From Arsenicicoccus sp. oral taxon 190 (lineage in GTDB: Bacteria > Actinomycetota > Actinomycetes > Actinomycetales > Dermatophilaceae), in assembly GCF_001189535.1 (NCBI RefSeq), contig NZ_CP012070.1:868001-932000 (forward strand): a stretch of DNA of 64,000 nt, given 5' to 3'. Below are positions 8,766 through 16,737 of the stretch, in pieces. Position 1 is the first letter of the stretch; each line of letters opens with the position of its first letter. The notes beneath the pieces are model-generated. The model searched no databases, was not told where the DNA came from, and saw only the letters and a program-made list of their open reading frames with translations. Made by a program: the position numbers and the translations under genes.

Positions 8766-8828
8766 GTATGCCGCGACCGCCCGTCTCCCGGGGATCCGGG
8801 AGACGGGCGGTTGCCGTTGTCGGCATAC
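8766..8828 (+). terminator. hairpin bounded by GTATGCC and GGCATAC (63 bp)
   Basis: CCGCCCGTCTCCCGG pairs with CCGGGAGACGGGCGG around a GAT core, then TT. The stem lies between GTATGCC (8766) and its reverse complement GGCATAC (8822). A 62-bp relative with the same plan lies at 15373-15434. It probably ends transcription of the symporter gene; the shared outer heptamers suggest a dispersed element rather than a one-off terminator. Confidence 0.8.
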
Positions 8829-8863
8829 GGCTGGGGCCTGGTCGGCCGAGGCCCGAGAGCCGT

Positions 8864-8924
8864 GGGCCTGGGCCTGGGCCTGGGCCCTGGGCCTGGGCCT
8901 GGGCCGATTGGCCTGGGCCTGGGC
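8864..8924. repeat. (GGGCCT)n microsatellite
   Basis: About ten copies of the hexamer gggcct with two interruptions (a ctggg step and ggccgatt). Intergenic, downstream of both flanking genes. A separate imperfect direct repeat (gccgccggtagngngatcag) occurs at about 8942 and 8993 just before the arcC stop. Confidence 0.85.
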
Positions 8925-9007
8925 TGACAGCCGGAGAAATCCGCCGCCGGTAGCGCGATCAGCCTGGTCAGGGAAGGCCGGTCGATCGTGCCGCCGCCGG
9001 TAGGGGA

Positions 9008-9973
9008 TCAGATGTCGACGGTAAGCTCGTGGCGCGGGTTGAGATCGTCGGGGCCGCCGTAGTTGCCGCCCGGCGTGATGATCGTCCCGGCCTCGCCCTC
9101 GAGCATCCCCGCGACGTCCTGCAGCCGCCCGATCGCGGCCAGGTCCCCGGTGAGCTCCACGAACCGGCACGCCGCCTCGACCTTGGGACCCATCGAGCCG
9201 GCCGGCAGGTCCATGGCCCGCAACCGACCGGGGGTGGCCCGGGTGATGGCCTCCTCGTGCTCGGTGCCGAAGCCGTCGATGACGTTGGCGACGTCGGTGA
9301 GGATGAAGAGCGCGTCCGCCTCGAGCGCCTCGGCGAGCCGACCCGCAGTGAGGTCCTTGTCGACGACCGCCTCGACGCCCTTGAGCTTGCCCTTGTCGTC
9401 CCGGATGACGGGGATGCCACCGCCGCCCGCACACACCACGACCGCCCCGGAGGACAGCAGCAGCCGGATGATGCGGGTCTCCACGATGCGCTGCGGCGTC
9501 GGGGAGGCGACCACGCGGCGCCACCCCTTGGTGTCCTCCTTGACGGTCCAGCCCCGCTCGTCCGCCTTGGCCTTGGCCTCGGACTCCGTGTAGGTCTCCC
9601 CGACGAACTTCGTCGGCTCGCCGAAGGCCGGGTCGTGCGCCATCACCAGGGTCTGGTTGACCATGGCGGCGACCTGGCGCCCGGGCAGGGCGTTCTGCAG
9701 GGACTGCAGCAGCCAGTAGCCGATCATCCCCTGCGTCTGCGCGCCGAGCGTGTCGAAGGGGTAGGGCTCGGACAGCGACGGGTCGTTGGCCGACTCGAGC
9801 GCCAGCACCCCCACCTGCGGGCCGTTGCCGTGGGTGATGACCAGCTCGTGCTCCTCGGCCAGGGGGGCCAGGGCCTTGGCGGCCAGCTTGGCCCGCTCCA
9901 GCTGCGTCTTCGCGTCCGGCTTCTCCCCGCGCTCCAGCAGCGCGTTGCCGCCGAGGGCGACCACGATGCGCAC
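9008..9973 (-). CDS. arcC: carbamate kinase
   Basis: A 321-residue amino-acid kinase family enzyme that transfers phosphate from carbamoyl phosphate to ADP, giving ATP, CO2 and ammonia: the energy-yielding step of the arginine deiminase pathway. It begins RIVVALGGNALLERG (the ATP/carbamate Gly-rich loop), with VVCAGGGGIPVI near residue 205 and FILTDVANV further on. GTG start, 3 nt after the arcB stop. Last gene of arcABC. Confidence 0.94.
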   Translation of the reverse strand: MRIVVALGGNALLERGEKPDAKTQLERAKLAAKALAPLAEEHELVITHGNGPQVGVLALESANDPSLSEPYPFDTLGAQTQGMIGYWLLQSLQNALPGRQVAAMVNQTLVMAHDPAFGEPTKFVGETYTESEAKAKADERGWTVKEDTKGWRRVVASPTPQRIVETRIIRLLLSSGAVVVCAGGGGIPVIRDDKGKLKGVEAVVDKDLTAGRLAEALEADALFILTDVANVIDGFGTEHEEAITRATPGRLRAMDLPAGSMGPKVEAACRFVELTGDLAAIGRLQDVAGMLEGEAGTIITPGGNYGGPDDLNPRHELTVDI

Positions 9974-9976
9974 GGC

Positions 9977-10978
9977 TCAGTCCCCCAGGGTGGCGACCAT
10001 GACCGCCTTGATCGTGTGCATGCGGTTCTCGGCCTGGTCGAAGACGATCGACGCGTCGGACTCGAAGACCTCGTCGGTGACCTCGAGCGCCTCCATGCCG
10101 GTGGCCTGGAAGATGTCCTCGCCGACCTTGGTGTTGCGGTCGTGGAAGGCCGGCAGGCAGTGCATGAACTTGACCCGCGGGTTGCCGGTGGCCTCCATCG
10201 TGGCCGTGTTGACCTGGTAGTCCTTGAGCAGCCCGATCCGCTCGTCCCAGACCTCCTTGGGCTCACCCATCGACACCCACACGTCGGTGTAGAGGAAGTC
10301 CGCGCCGCGCACGCCCGCCTCCACGTCGTCGGTGACGGTGATGCGCGCACCGGTCTTGTCGGCGATCCCCTGCGCCATCGCCACGATCTCCGCGGAGTTC
10401 TGCAGCGACGCCGGCGCGACCATGCGCACGTCCATCCCGGCCAGGGCACCCGAGACCAGCAGCGAGTTGCCCACGTTGTTGCGGGCGTCGCCGAGGTAGG
10501 CGAAGGAGATCTGCGACAGCGGCTTGTCCGAGTGCTCCATCATCGTGAGCTGGTCGGCGAGCATCTGGGTGGGGTGCCACTCGTCGGTGAGACCGTTCCA
10601 CACCGGCACGCCGGCGAACTCGCCCAGCGTCTCGACGAGGGACTGCGCGGAGCCGCGGTACTCGATGCCGTCGTACATGCGACCCAGGACCCGGGCGGTG
10701 TCCTTCATCGACTCCTTGTGGCCGATCTGCGAGCCCGTCGGCTCGAGGTAGGTGACCCCGGCGCCCTGGTCGTAGGCCGCGACCTCGAAGGCGCAGCGCG
10801 TGCGCGTCGAGGTCTTCTCGAAGATCAGCGCGATGTTCTTGCCCCGCAGCCGCGGCTGCTCCGTGCCGGCGTACTTCGCGGCCTTGAGGTCGGCGGACAG
10901 CTTGAGCAGGTGCTTCCACTCGGCCGGGGTGAAGTCCACCTCCTTGAGGAAGTTGCGGTGGCGCAGGGTGAACGACAT
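9977..10978 (-). CDS. arcB: ornithine carbamoyltransferase, catabolic
   Basis: A 333-residue enzyme making carbamoyl phosphate and ornithine from citrulline. Carbamoyl-phosphate loop STRTRCAFEVAA near residue 56, HPTQMLADQLT, ornithine-binding VWVSMGE and the FMHCLPAFHD motif are all present. Its ATG shares one base with the arcA stop codon (TGATG), so translation is coupled. Order arcA-arcB-arcC and position before carbamate kinase point to the catabolic rather than the biosynthetic enzyme. Confidence 0.94.
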   Translation of the reverse strand: MSFTLRHRNFLKEVDFTPAEWKHLLKLSADLKAAKYAGTEQPRLRGKNIALIFEKTSTRTRCAFEVAAYDQGAGVTYLEPTGSQIGHKESMKDTARVLGRMYDGIEYRGSAQSLVETLGEFAGVPVWNGLTDEWHPTQMLADQLTMMEHSDKPLSQISFAYLGDARNNVGNSLLVSGALAGMDVRMVAPASLQNSAEIVAMAQGIADKTGARITVTDDVEAGVRGADFLYTDVWVSMGEPKEVWDERIGLLKDYQVNTATMEATGNPRVKFMHCLPAFHDRNTKVGEDIFQATGMEALEVTDEVFESDASIVFDQAENRMHTIKAVMVATLGD

Positions 10979-12222
10979 CAGATGCCCTCTCGCTCGATCG
11001 GGCAGCTCATGCAGCGCGGACCACCACGGCCCCGGCCCAGCTCGCTCCCCTTGATGGTGACCACCTCCACGCCGTTGTCACGGAGGTAGTTGTTGCTCGT
11101 GATGTTTCGCTCGTAGGCGATGACCACGCCGGGACGCACGGTGAGCACGTTGCACCCGTCGTCCCACTGCTCCCGCTCCGCCGCCGCCAGGTCCTGGTCG
11201 GCGGTCAGGGTGCGGATGTCGTCGAGACCGATCGACCGGGCGATGGCCCGGTGCATCTCCTCCGGGGGGTGCGCCTGCACCTGCAGCCGCCCCGGCTCGT
11301 CGCCCGGCCGCAGCGTGTAGGAGGGCAGCATGCCGAGGCCGGCGTACTTGGTGAAGGTCTCCTCGTCGACCATCGACATGACGGTGTCCAGGTGCATCAT
11401 CGCCCGCTCCTTGGGCATGGCCACCGCCACCACCGAGGTCGCCGCGTGCGCCGCGAAGAGCTGCTGCGCGAGACGCTCGACGGCCTGCGGGGTCGTGCGC
11501 TCGGACATGCCGACAAGGACGCCCCCGCGACCGAGGACGTGCACGTCGCCGCCCTCCATGGTGGCCAGCCCCGTGCCGAGCCCGTCGCTCCACCGGGTCA
11601 GCGAGTGGTCACCCCCGGACAGCTCCGGGTGCCAGTGGTAGATCGCCTCGTAGTGCAGCGACTCCCGGACCCGCGCGGTCATCCGCATCGAGTTGATGGA
11701 GATGCCGCCGTAGACCCAGCAGGTCGTGTCCCGGGTGAAGAGGTGGTTGGGCAGCGGCGCCAGCATGAAGTCGGTGGGCGCCATCGAGTTCAGCACGAGG
11801 GAGGCGGGCTCGTACGGCATACGGCCGAGCATCTCCTCCTTGGTGATCCCGCCGATCAGCACCGACGCGAGCTCGGCCGAGCCCAGCGTCGACAGCACCT
11901 GCAGCATCGCGTCGATCGCCTGCGGCCCGAAGACCTCGTCGTCGAGGAGGTGGTCGAAGAGGAACTGCCGCGCCGCCGGGTGCTCCAGCGTCTCGGTCAG
12001 CACGTCCTGCAGGTAGAGCACCTCCACGTCAAGCTCCCGCAGCGCCCGGGCGAAGTCGTCGTGCTCCTTCTGCGCCTCCTCCACCCACGGCAGGTCGTCG
12101 AAGAGCAGGACGTCCTTGTTGGAGGGGGTCAGGCGGGCCAGCTCCCGGTCGGGCCGGTGCAGCAGCACGCGACGCAGCTGACCGACCTCCGAGCCGACGT
12201 AGGCGCGGCGCTGGGTCGTCAT
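10978..12222 (-). CDS. arcA: arginine deiminase
   Basis: A 414-residue guanidine-modifying enzyme converting arginine to citrulline and ammonia. Catalytic Cys is in GGPRCMSCPI at about residue 404; the partner residues sit in MEGGDVHVLG and HLDTVMSMVD, and the N-terminal FTRDTTCWV is present. ATG 12222 was chosen (GAGGT 6 nt upstream); the frame runs 48 codons further up with no family likeness. First gene of the operon. No arginine/ornithine antiporter (arcD) or ArgR-type regulator lies next to it. Confidence 0.94.
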   Translation of the reverse strand: MTTQRRAYVGSEVGQLRRVLLHRPDRELARLTPSNKDVLLFDDLPWVEEAQKEHDDFARALRELDVEVLYLQDVLTETLEHPAARQFLFDHLLDDEVFGPQAIDAMLQVLSTLGSAELASVLIGGITKEEMLGRMPYEPASLVLNSMAPTDFMLAPLPNHLFTRDTTCWVYGGISINSMRMTARVRESLHYEAIYHWHPELSGGDHSLTRWSDGLGTGLATMEGGDVHVLGRGGVLVGMSERTTPQAVERLAQQLFAAHAATSVVAVAMPKERAMMHLDTVMSMVDEETFTKYAGLGMLPSYTLRPGDEPGRLQVQAHPPEEMHRAIARSIGLDDIRTLTADQDLAAAEREQWDDGCNVLTVRPGVVIAYERNITSNNYLRDNGVEVVTIKGSELGRGRGGPRCMSCPIEREGI

Positions 12223-12302
12223 GCGGATACCTCGTTCGCTGGTCGGGGCCACGAGCCGGGCGGCGTCGGTGCCGGTGTCCGTGCCTATCAAAGCGCAGCC
12301 GA

Positions 12303-12327
12303 GCCTCCCCGCAAACACCGGGGAGGC
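12303..12327. promoter_or_regulatory. hairpin in the arcA upstream region
   Basis: GCCTCCCCG pairs with CGGGGAGGC across a 7-nt loop, 80 nt before the arcA start. In the 268-bp gap between arcA and the divergent CPBP gene this is the only obvious structure. It may be a leader hairpin of arcA or an upstream terminator. No regulator site was recognised. Confidence 0.4.
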
Positions 12328-12477
12328 CGCCCGATCCGCTGCTCGGAGCGGGTGCCGAGTGTTCATGCTGGGGCGGGCGGGCGGTGCAGCAGAGGGCCCA
12401 CGATAGGTATGCGCGAGGCGGCATCGGCAGCGCGGGCCAGGGCGCGGCCGTCAGGTCACGAAACGGCAACGAGGCCC

Positions 12478-12483
12478 TAGGGT
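12478..12483 (+). promoter_or_regulatory. -10 box TAGGGT of a leaderless mRNA
   Basis: TAGGGT ends 7 nt before ATG 12491, with no Shine-Dalgarno between. A start of transcription at the A of ATG is expected. Same arrangement as at argS, ndh and the SMP-30 gene. Confidence 0.5.
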
Positions 12484-12490
12484 GGGCGCC

Positions 12491-13249
12491 ATGCGCACCC
12501 CCAGCAGCCGCCGCGACCACACGGTCGAGGTCCTGCTGCTGCTCGGGCTGTCGCTCGGGTCGTCGGCGGTCTACTCCGTCCTGCGGATCATCGAGCGCTC
12601 CACCCGGCACGTCGCCCTCAACCAGCAGACGTCCACCCTCAACCAGTCGGTCACGCCGGACCGCCCCTGGCTGGACCTCGCCTACCAGCTCGTCGGGATC
12701 GGGCTCGGCCTGGTGGCGCCCGCGATGGCCGTCTTCCTGCTGCGGCACCGGGACCCGCCGCGCGACCCCACGATGGGCTGGGGCCGGCGCCGCCCCGGCC
12801 GGGACCTGCTGCAGGGGACCCTGCTGGCGGCGCTCATCGGCATCCCCGGCCTGGGCCTCTACGTGGTCGGCCGGCACCTCGGGCTGACCACGCACGTCGT
12901 CGCGTCCGGGCTGGATGGTGCCTGGTGGACCGTGCCGGTCCTGGTCCTCGCCGCCGTCCAGAACGCCGTCCTGGAGGAGGTCGTCGTGGTCGGCTACCTG
13001 CTGGGGCGGCTCCGCCAGGCCGGTATGCCGGACCGCCTGGCGCTCGGCCTCAGCGCCGTCCTGCGCGGCAGCTACCACCTCTACCAGGGGTGGGGCGCCT
13101 TCGTCGGCAACGTCGTGATGGGGCTCTTGCTCGGCCGGTTCTACCAGCGCAGCGGGCGGGTGCTGCCCCTGGTCGTGGCGCACACGATCCTCGACGTCGT
13201 GGCCTTCGTGGGCTACGCCCTGGCCAAGGACCACCTGTCGTGGCTGTGA
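12491..13249 (+). CDS. CPBP-family intramembrane glutamic endopeptidase
   Basis: A 252-residue membrane protein of the Abi/CAAX protease family. The three catalytic motifs are visible: EE in VLEEVVVVGYL, R with an aromatic pair in RGSYHLYQGW, and His in VVAHTILDVV. About six hydrophobic segments. ATG 12491 is preferred because of the -10 box 7 nt upstream; a GTG at 12482 is possible. Family members process membrane peptides or proteins; the substrate here is unknown. It stands alone. Confidence 0.88.
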   Translation: MRTPSSRRDHTVEVLLLLGLSLGSSAVYSVLRIIERSTRHVALNQQTSTLNQSVTPDRPWLDLAYQLVGIGLGLVAPAMAVFLLRHRDPPRDPTMGWGRRRPGRDLLQGTLLAALIGIPGLGLYVVGRHLGLTTHVVASGLDGAWWTVPVLVLAAVQNAVLEEVVVVGYLLGRLRQAGMPDRLALGLSAVLRGSYHLYQGWGAFVGNVVMGLLLGRFYQRSGRVLPLVVAHTILDVVAFVGYALAKDHLSWL

Positions 13250-13485
13250 GCGTCCGACTCTCGCTACGCTGCGTCACCCTGGATGACCTGACCGCGCCTC
13301 TCAGCGGCTCATGAATCACTGTGCGTGACAGGTGAACTCAACCGGCCCGGCGCCATTCCCTCTGACGGGTGGTCACGGTTACGGAGCGAGGCTACTCGTG
13401 CGTAGATGTGCGACCATCGTGCCATCGCCTGATCGCTGACCCGCCGCCGGCTCCCCCGCGCCGCGCACCCCCGGGGGGACGCTCC

Positions 13486-15273
13486 GTGACCCAGACCTTC
13501 GGTCGCCACCGAGGCCGCCGCCCCCGCGAGCGCGCTGGCAACGTCGCCGCTGCCCTCATCGCCGTCGGCGCCCTGGCCGGGGCGGGCTACATCGCGGTCC
13601 GCGACCGGCCCACGCCCGGCGCCTCCTCGGCCGCCGGGGTCACCCCGACCTCGCCCCCGACCACCAGCCTCGCCGCGCCCTGCTCCGACGCGGCCACCAC
13701 CTTCGCCTCGCCCGACTTCACCGGCGCGCTGACGCGGGTGGCGGACGAGTTCCGGCGCGCCCGGGGCTCGGCGTGCAGCCCCGTGGTGGTGGAGCCGGTC
13801 GCCGGCCCCGCCACGCTCCCCGACGTCGTGCCGCCCCGACGCGCCGCCGTGTGGGTGGCCCGCAGCACCGCCGACGTCGCGGCCCTGCCGCGGTCGCTCC
13901 CCCACGGGGCCACCACCGCGGTCGCCAGCTCACCCGTGGTCCTCGCCCTGCCCGCCCCCATGGCCGACGCGTGGGGATGGCCCACCCAGCCCCTGACCGT
14001 GGAGGCCTGGCGCGCCTGGATGCTCGGCCGCCAGACGTGGGCCGGTGCGGGCCACCCCGAATGGGGTCAGCTGTCGATCCAGATGGCCGACCCGGCGCAC
14101 AGCCCGACCGCGGCGATCGGGTTCGGCGCCCTCGCGTCCCTCGCCAACGGCGCCCCGCTCACGGCCCCACCCGACTACACCGCGCCGGACGAGCGCGCTC
14201 TGTCCGTCATCAAGGTCGAGCACCGCGTGTCGTCGGTGACCCCGGACGACGCGGGCGTGCTCCCCGGGCGGGAGCAATCCATGGCCGACATCGTGCGGCG
14301 GGCCTCCGCCTACGTCACCACCGAGAAGGCGGTCGCGGACCACAACGCCGCGCACCCCACCGTCCCCCTCGCCGCGGTGCCCCTCGGGGGCGGGTCGGCG
14401 TCGATCCCGTTGACCGCCGTGCGCGTCGGCAGCCTCGACACGTCCACCCCGGGGGCGGCATACGCCGAGGCCTTCGTCGGCTACCTGGGCTCCGACGCGG
14501 GGCGCGTCGCGCTGCGCGCGGCGGGGCTGCGTGGACCAGACGGGGCCGCGCCCACGGACCAGCCGCTCGGCGTGGCCTACGCGGCTGCCTCCCGGCCGCC
14601 GGCCGCCGTCACGCCGCAGAGCGTGCAGGGGGCCGCCAAGATCTTCGCGGTGATGCACGTGCGGATCTCGTCGATGGCGCTGATCGACGCGTCGGGCTCG
14701 ATGAACCAACGGTTCCCGGGGGACCGGCTCAGCCGCATCGACCTCGTGCGCGGCCTCGTGGGCCAGACCTACCGCACCGCCTCCCCCCGCGCCCGCTCGG
14801 GCGTGTGGTTCTTCCACACCGTGGACGAGGGCGGCACCCCCCTCATCGAGCGCGCCACCCCGCTGGAGGTCAACAAGACCCCGTATGGCGCCGGCGCGCA
14901 CAGCGATCGCGTCGCCCGGGCGCTCGAGAACGTCACCATTAAGGGCGGGACGCCGCTCTACCAGGCGGTCCGCGAGGCCTACGCCTACACGTTGAGCGCG
15001 TACGACCCCAGCTACATCAACCAGCTGGTCGTGCTCAGCGACGGCGCCAACCGCGACACCACCAGCCCCGACCAGCTGGGCGACCTCCTGACCTACCTGG
15101 AGCAGGTGCAGGACCCGAACCGGCCGGTCCGGATCGTGTGCATCGGCTACGGCGCCGAGGCCGACATGGGTGCCCTCCAGGCCATCGCGCGGGCCACCGG
15201 GGGCCGAGCCGCGCAGGTCCGCACGCCCGCCGAGACGGCGTCGGCCGTCAGCTTCGCCCTGTTCTCCGCCTGA
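13486..15273 (+). CDS. substrate-binding-like and VWA domain protein
   Basis: A 595-residue protein. GTG 13486 has GGGGGA upstream; an earlier in-frame GTG at 13369 lacks one. One hydrophobic anchor near residues 20-38 (NVAAALIAVGALAGAGYIAV), then a long domain with the order of a periplasmic solute-binding fold (PVVVEPVAGPATL, MADAWGWPTQPLTVEAWRAW), then a von Willebrand A domain from about residue 395: MIDAS DASGSMN, the threonine in GGTPLYQAV and SDGANRD. This combination is known in actinobacteria but its role is not settled; adhesion, surface binding or partnering a chaperone ATPase are options. It lies alone, exported side outward. Confidence 0.85.
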   Translation: MTQTFGRHRGRRPRERAGNVAAALIAVGALAGAGYIAVRDRPTPGASSAAGVTPTSPPTTSLAAPCSDAATTFASPDFTGALTRVADEFRRARGSACSPVVVEPVAGPATLPDVVPPRRAAVWVARSTADVAALPRSLPHGATTAVASSPVVLALPAPMADAWGWPTQPLTVEAWRAWMLGRQTWAGAGHPEWGQLSIQMADPAHSPTAAIGFGALASLANGAPLTAPPDYTAPDERALSVIKVEHRVSSVTPDDAGVLPGREQSMADIVRRASAYVTTEKAVADHNAAHPTVPLAAVPLGGGSASIPLTAVRVGSLDTSTPGAAYAEAFVGYLGSDAGRVALRAAGLRGPDGAAPTDQPLGVAYAAASRPPAAVTPQSVQGAAKIFAVMHVRISSMALIDASGSMNQRFPGDRLSRIDLVRGLVGQTYRTASPRARSGVWFFHTVDEGGTPLIERATPLEVNKTPYGAGAHSDRVARALENVTIKGGTPLYQAVREAYAYTLSAYDPSYINQLVVLSDGANRDTTSPDQLGDLLTYLEQVQDPNRPVRIVCIGYGAEADMGALQAIARATGGRAAQVRTPAETASAVSFALFSA

Positions 15274-15292
15274 CCCATCACCCCCTCCCCGC

Positions 15293-15339
15293 CAACGTGG
15301 TCTCTTTTGGCTCGGTGGGAACCAAAATCGTCCACGTTG
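15293..15339. repeat. 47-bp interrupted palindrome after the VWA gene
   Basis: CAACGTGG (15293) pairs with CCACGTTG (15332), and inside TTTTGG pairs with CCAAAA. It begins 20 nt after the stop codon. The A/T in the inner arms is unusual for this genome, and no T-run follows, so it looks more like a dispersed palindrome than a plain terminator. Confidence 0.65.
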
Positions 15340-15372
15340 TCAGGTGGGTAGGGCGTAGCCCGGGCCGGGGGC

Positions 15373-15434
15373 GTATGACGAAACCGCCCGCCTCCCCTGA
15401 TCGGGGAAACGGGCGGTTGCGGTGCTCGGCATAC
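15373..15434. terminator. hairpin bounded by GTATGAC and GGCATAC (62 bp)
   Basis: ACCGCCCGCCTCCCC pairs imperfectly with GGGGAAACGGGCGGTT. Sequence and length match the element at 8766-8828, including CCGCCCG at the left, GGGCGGTTGC at the right and GGCATAC at the outer end. It lies between the convergent VWA (+) and PRC-barrel (-) genes and would serve both. Confidence 0.75.
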
Positions 15435-15474
15435 GGCCGAGGGTGGGATCACCCCCGACGGTACGTCAGCTGGG

Positions 15475-16524
15475 TCAGCTACCGACCTTGCCGTCGTTGT
15501 CGCGGTCCAGCTTGTCCTTGATCTTGTCGCCGAGGCCGACCTTGCCGTCGTTGTCGTAGTCGCGGTCGTTGCCGACCCCACCACGACCCGCGTCGGTCCC
15601 GCGAACGCCACCCTCGCGCTCGACCTCGATCTCCTCCTTGCGGACGTCCTCGGTGACGCGCTGGTTCTCCGTCACGCGCTCCTTGCCCAGGGAGACCTGC
15701 TCCTTGGCCACGACGTCCTTGTCGACGACGACCTCCTCCTCGCGGAGGCGGACCTCGGCGGTCTCGCCGTCGCCGATGCGGGCGTTGCCGGCCTGGCCGT
15801 CACGGATGGGGGTGCGCTCGACGCGAACCTCCTCGTGGGTGACGGGCACGTCGACGGTCTCGCGCTCGGTGCGCACGTGCTTGCGCAGGCGGACGGTGCC
15901 GGCCTCACGCTCACGGGTGCCGACGCGCAGCTCCTCCTCGGAGCGCGTCATCGTGCCGTCGCCGCGGCCCGCGACACCACGGCGAGCGTCGGCGTCGCCG
16001 TCCGCACCGTGGTCGCCGCCACGGCCCATGGCGTCCGCGTCGCCGTCGGCACCGTGGTCGCCGCCACGGCCCATGGCGTCCGCGTCGCCGTCGGCACCGT
16101 GGTCGGCGCCGTGGTCGTCGCGACGACCCGCGAGCCCGGCGGTGCCGGCCACACCGGCGTCAGCGTCGCCGTCGTGGTCACGAACGCCGCGGCGGTCGTC
16201 GTAGCCCTCGTCGTAGTCGCGGCCGTAGTAGCGGTAGAGCTCGCGCTCCTCGTCGGCGTCCAGGTGACGGTCGGCGTCCACGCGGGGAGCGTCCTTCACC
16301 TTGTCCTTGGAGAAGGGCACGCGCACCGTGTCGCCCTCGACCTGCGCGTCGTCCAGCGGGATGAACGTGTGAGCGGTGCCGAACAGGCCGGTGTTGACCG
16401 TGACCCAGGACGGGCGGCCCGTGCGGTCGTCGTTGTAGACGTCGCCGACCTTGCCGATCTTGTCGCCGTTGTTGTCGACGACGACTCCGCCGAGGATCTG
16501 CTCGATGTGCTCGTTGCTGACCAT
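15475..16524 (-). CDS. PRC-barrel and DUF2382 (YsnF/AvaK-type) protein
   Basis: A 349-residue, very charged soluble protein. Residues about 5-85 are a PRC barrel (VVVDNNGDKIGKVGDVY, TGRPSWVTVNTGLFG); residues about 205-315 are DUF2382 (EELRVGTREREAGTVRL, ETVDVPVTHEEVRVER, VAKEQVSLGKERVTE). Between them is a Gly/Asp/His linker made by 45-bp repeats. The C-terminus carries an EF-hand-like loop DYDNDGKVGLGD and a second, cut short, DRDNDGKVGS, suggesting calcium binding. Family members are stress-induced proteins. Single gene. Confidence 0.9.
   Translation of the reverse strand: MVSNEHIEQILGGVVVDNNGDKIGKVGDVYNDDRTGRPSWVTVNTGLFGTAHTFIPLDDAQVEGDTVRVPFSKDKVKDAPRVDADRHLDADEERELYRYYGRDYDEGYDDRRGVRDHDGDADAGVAGTAGLAGRRDDHGADHGADGDADAMGRGGDHGADGDADAMGRGGDHGADGDADARRGVAGRGDGTMTRSEEELRVGTREREAGTVRLRKHVRTERETVDVPVTHEEVRVERTPIRDGQAGNARIGDGETAEVRLREEEVVVDKDVVAKEQVSLGKERVTENQRVTEDVRKEEIEVEREGGVRGTDAGRGGVGNDRDYDNDGKVGLGDKIKDKLDRDNDGKVGS
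15976..16110. repeat. 45-bp in-frame tandem repeat, three units
   Basis: Two units (16021-16065 and 16066-16110) differ at one or two bases and a third, more divergent, precedes them. In the protein they give GADGDADAMGRGGDH repeats in the linker of the PRC/DUF2382 protein. Confidence 0.85.
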
Positions 16525-16737
16525 GCTGGGGTTCCGCCTTTCGTTGGTTACCAGTAGTTGCCGGTGCAGGCTGCCACCGTCCCCGGATGGGGCAGCGGCG
16601 CCTCGCTGGTCATCACTTGCCCACCCCCTGCTGGGCCCAAACCCCCGATCCCCAGAAAATCTGCCGGACCCCCGGTCGCGGCATCCGCGCAGGTCAGAGG
16701 CCTGAAGAGGCCCCGACCACGCACGGCCCCGCCGGCC

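Noticed and set aside
8864..8924. (GGGCCT)n as a regulatory element
   Set aside because: It lies downstream of both convergent genes and is simple-sequence DNA; slippage is enough to explain it.
7276..12222. AGCS symporter as the missing arginine/ornithine exchanger of the arc operon
   Set aside because: AGCS carriers move alanine or glycine with sodium; the gene is convergent with arcC and has its own terminator.
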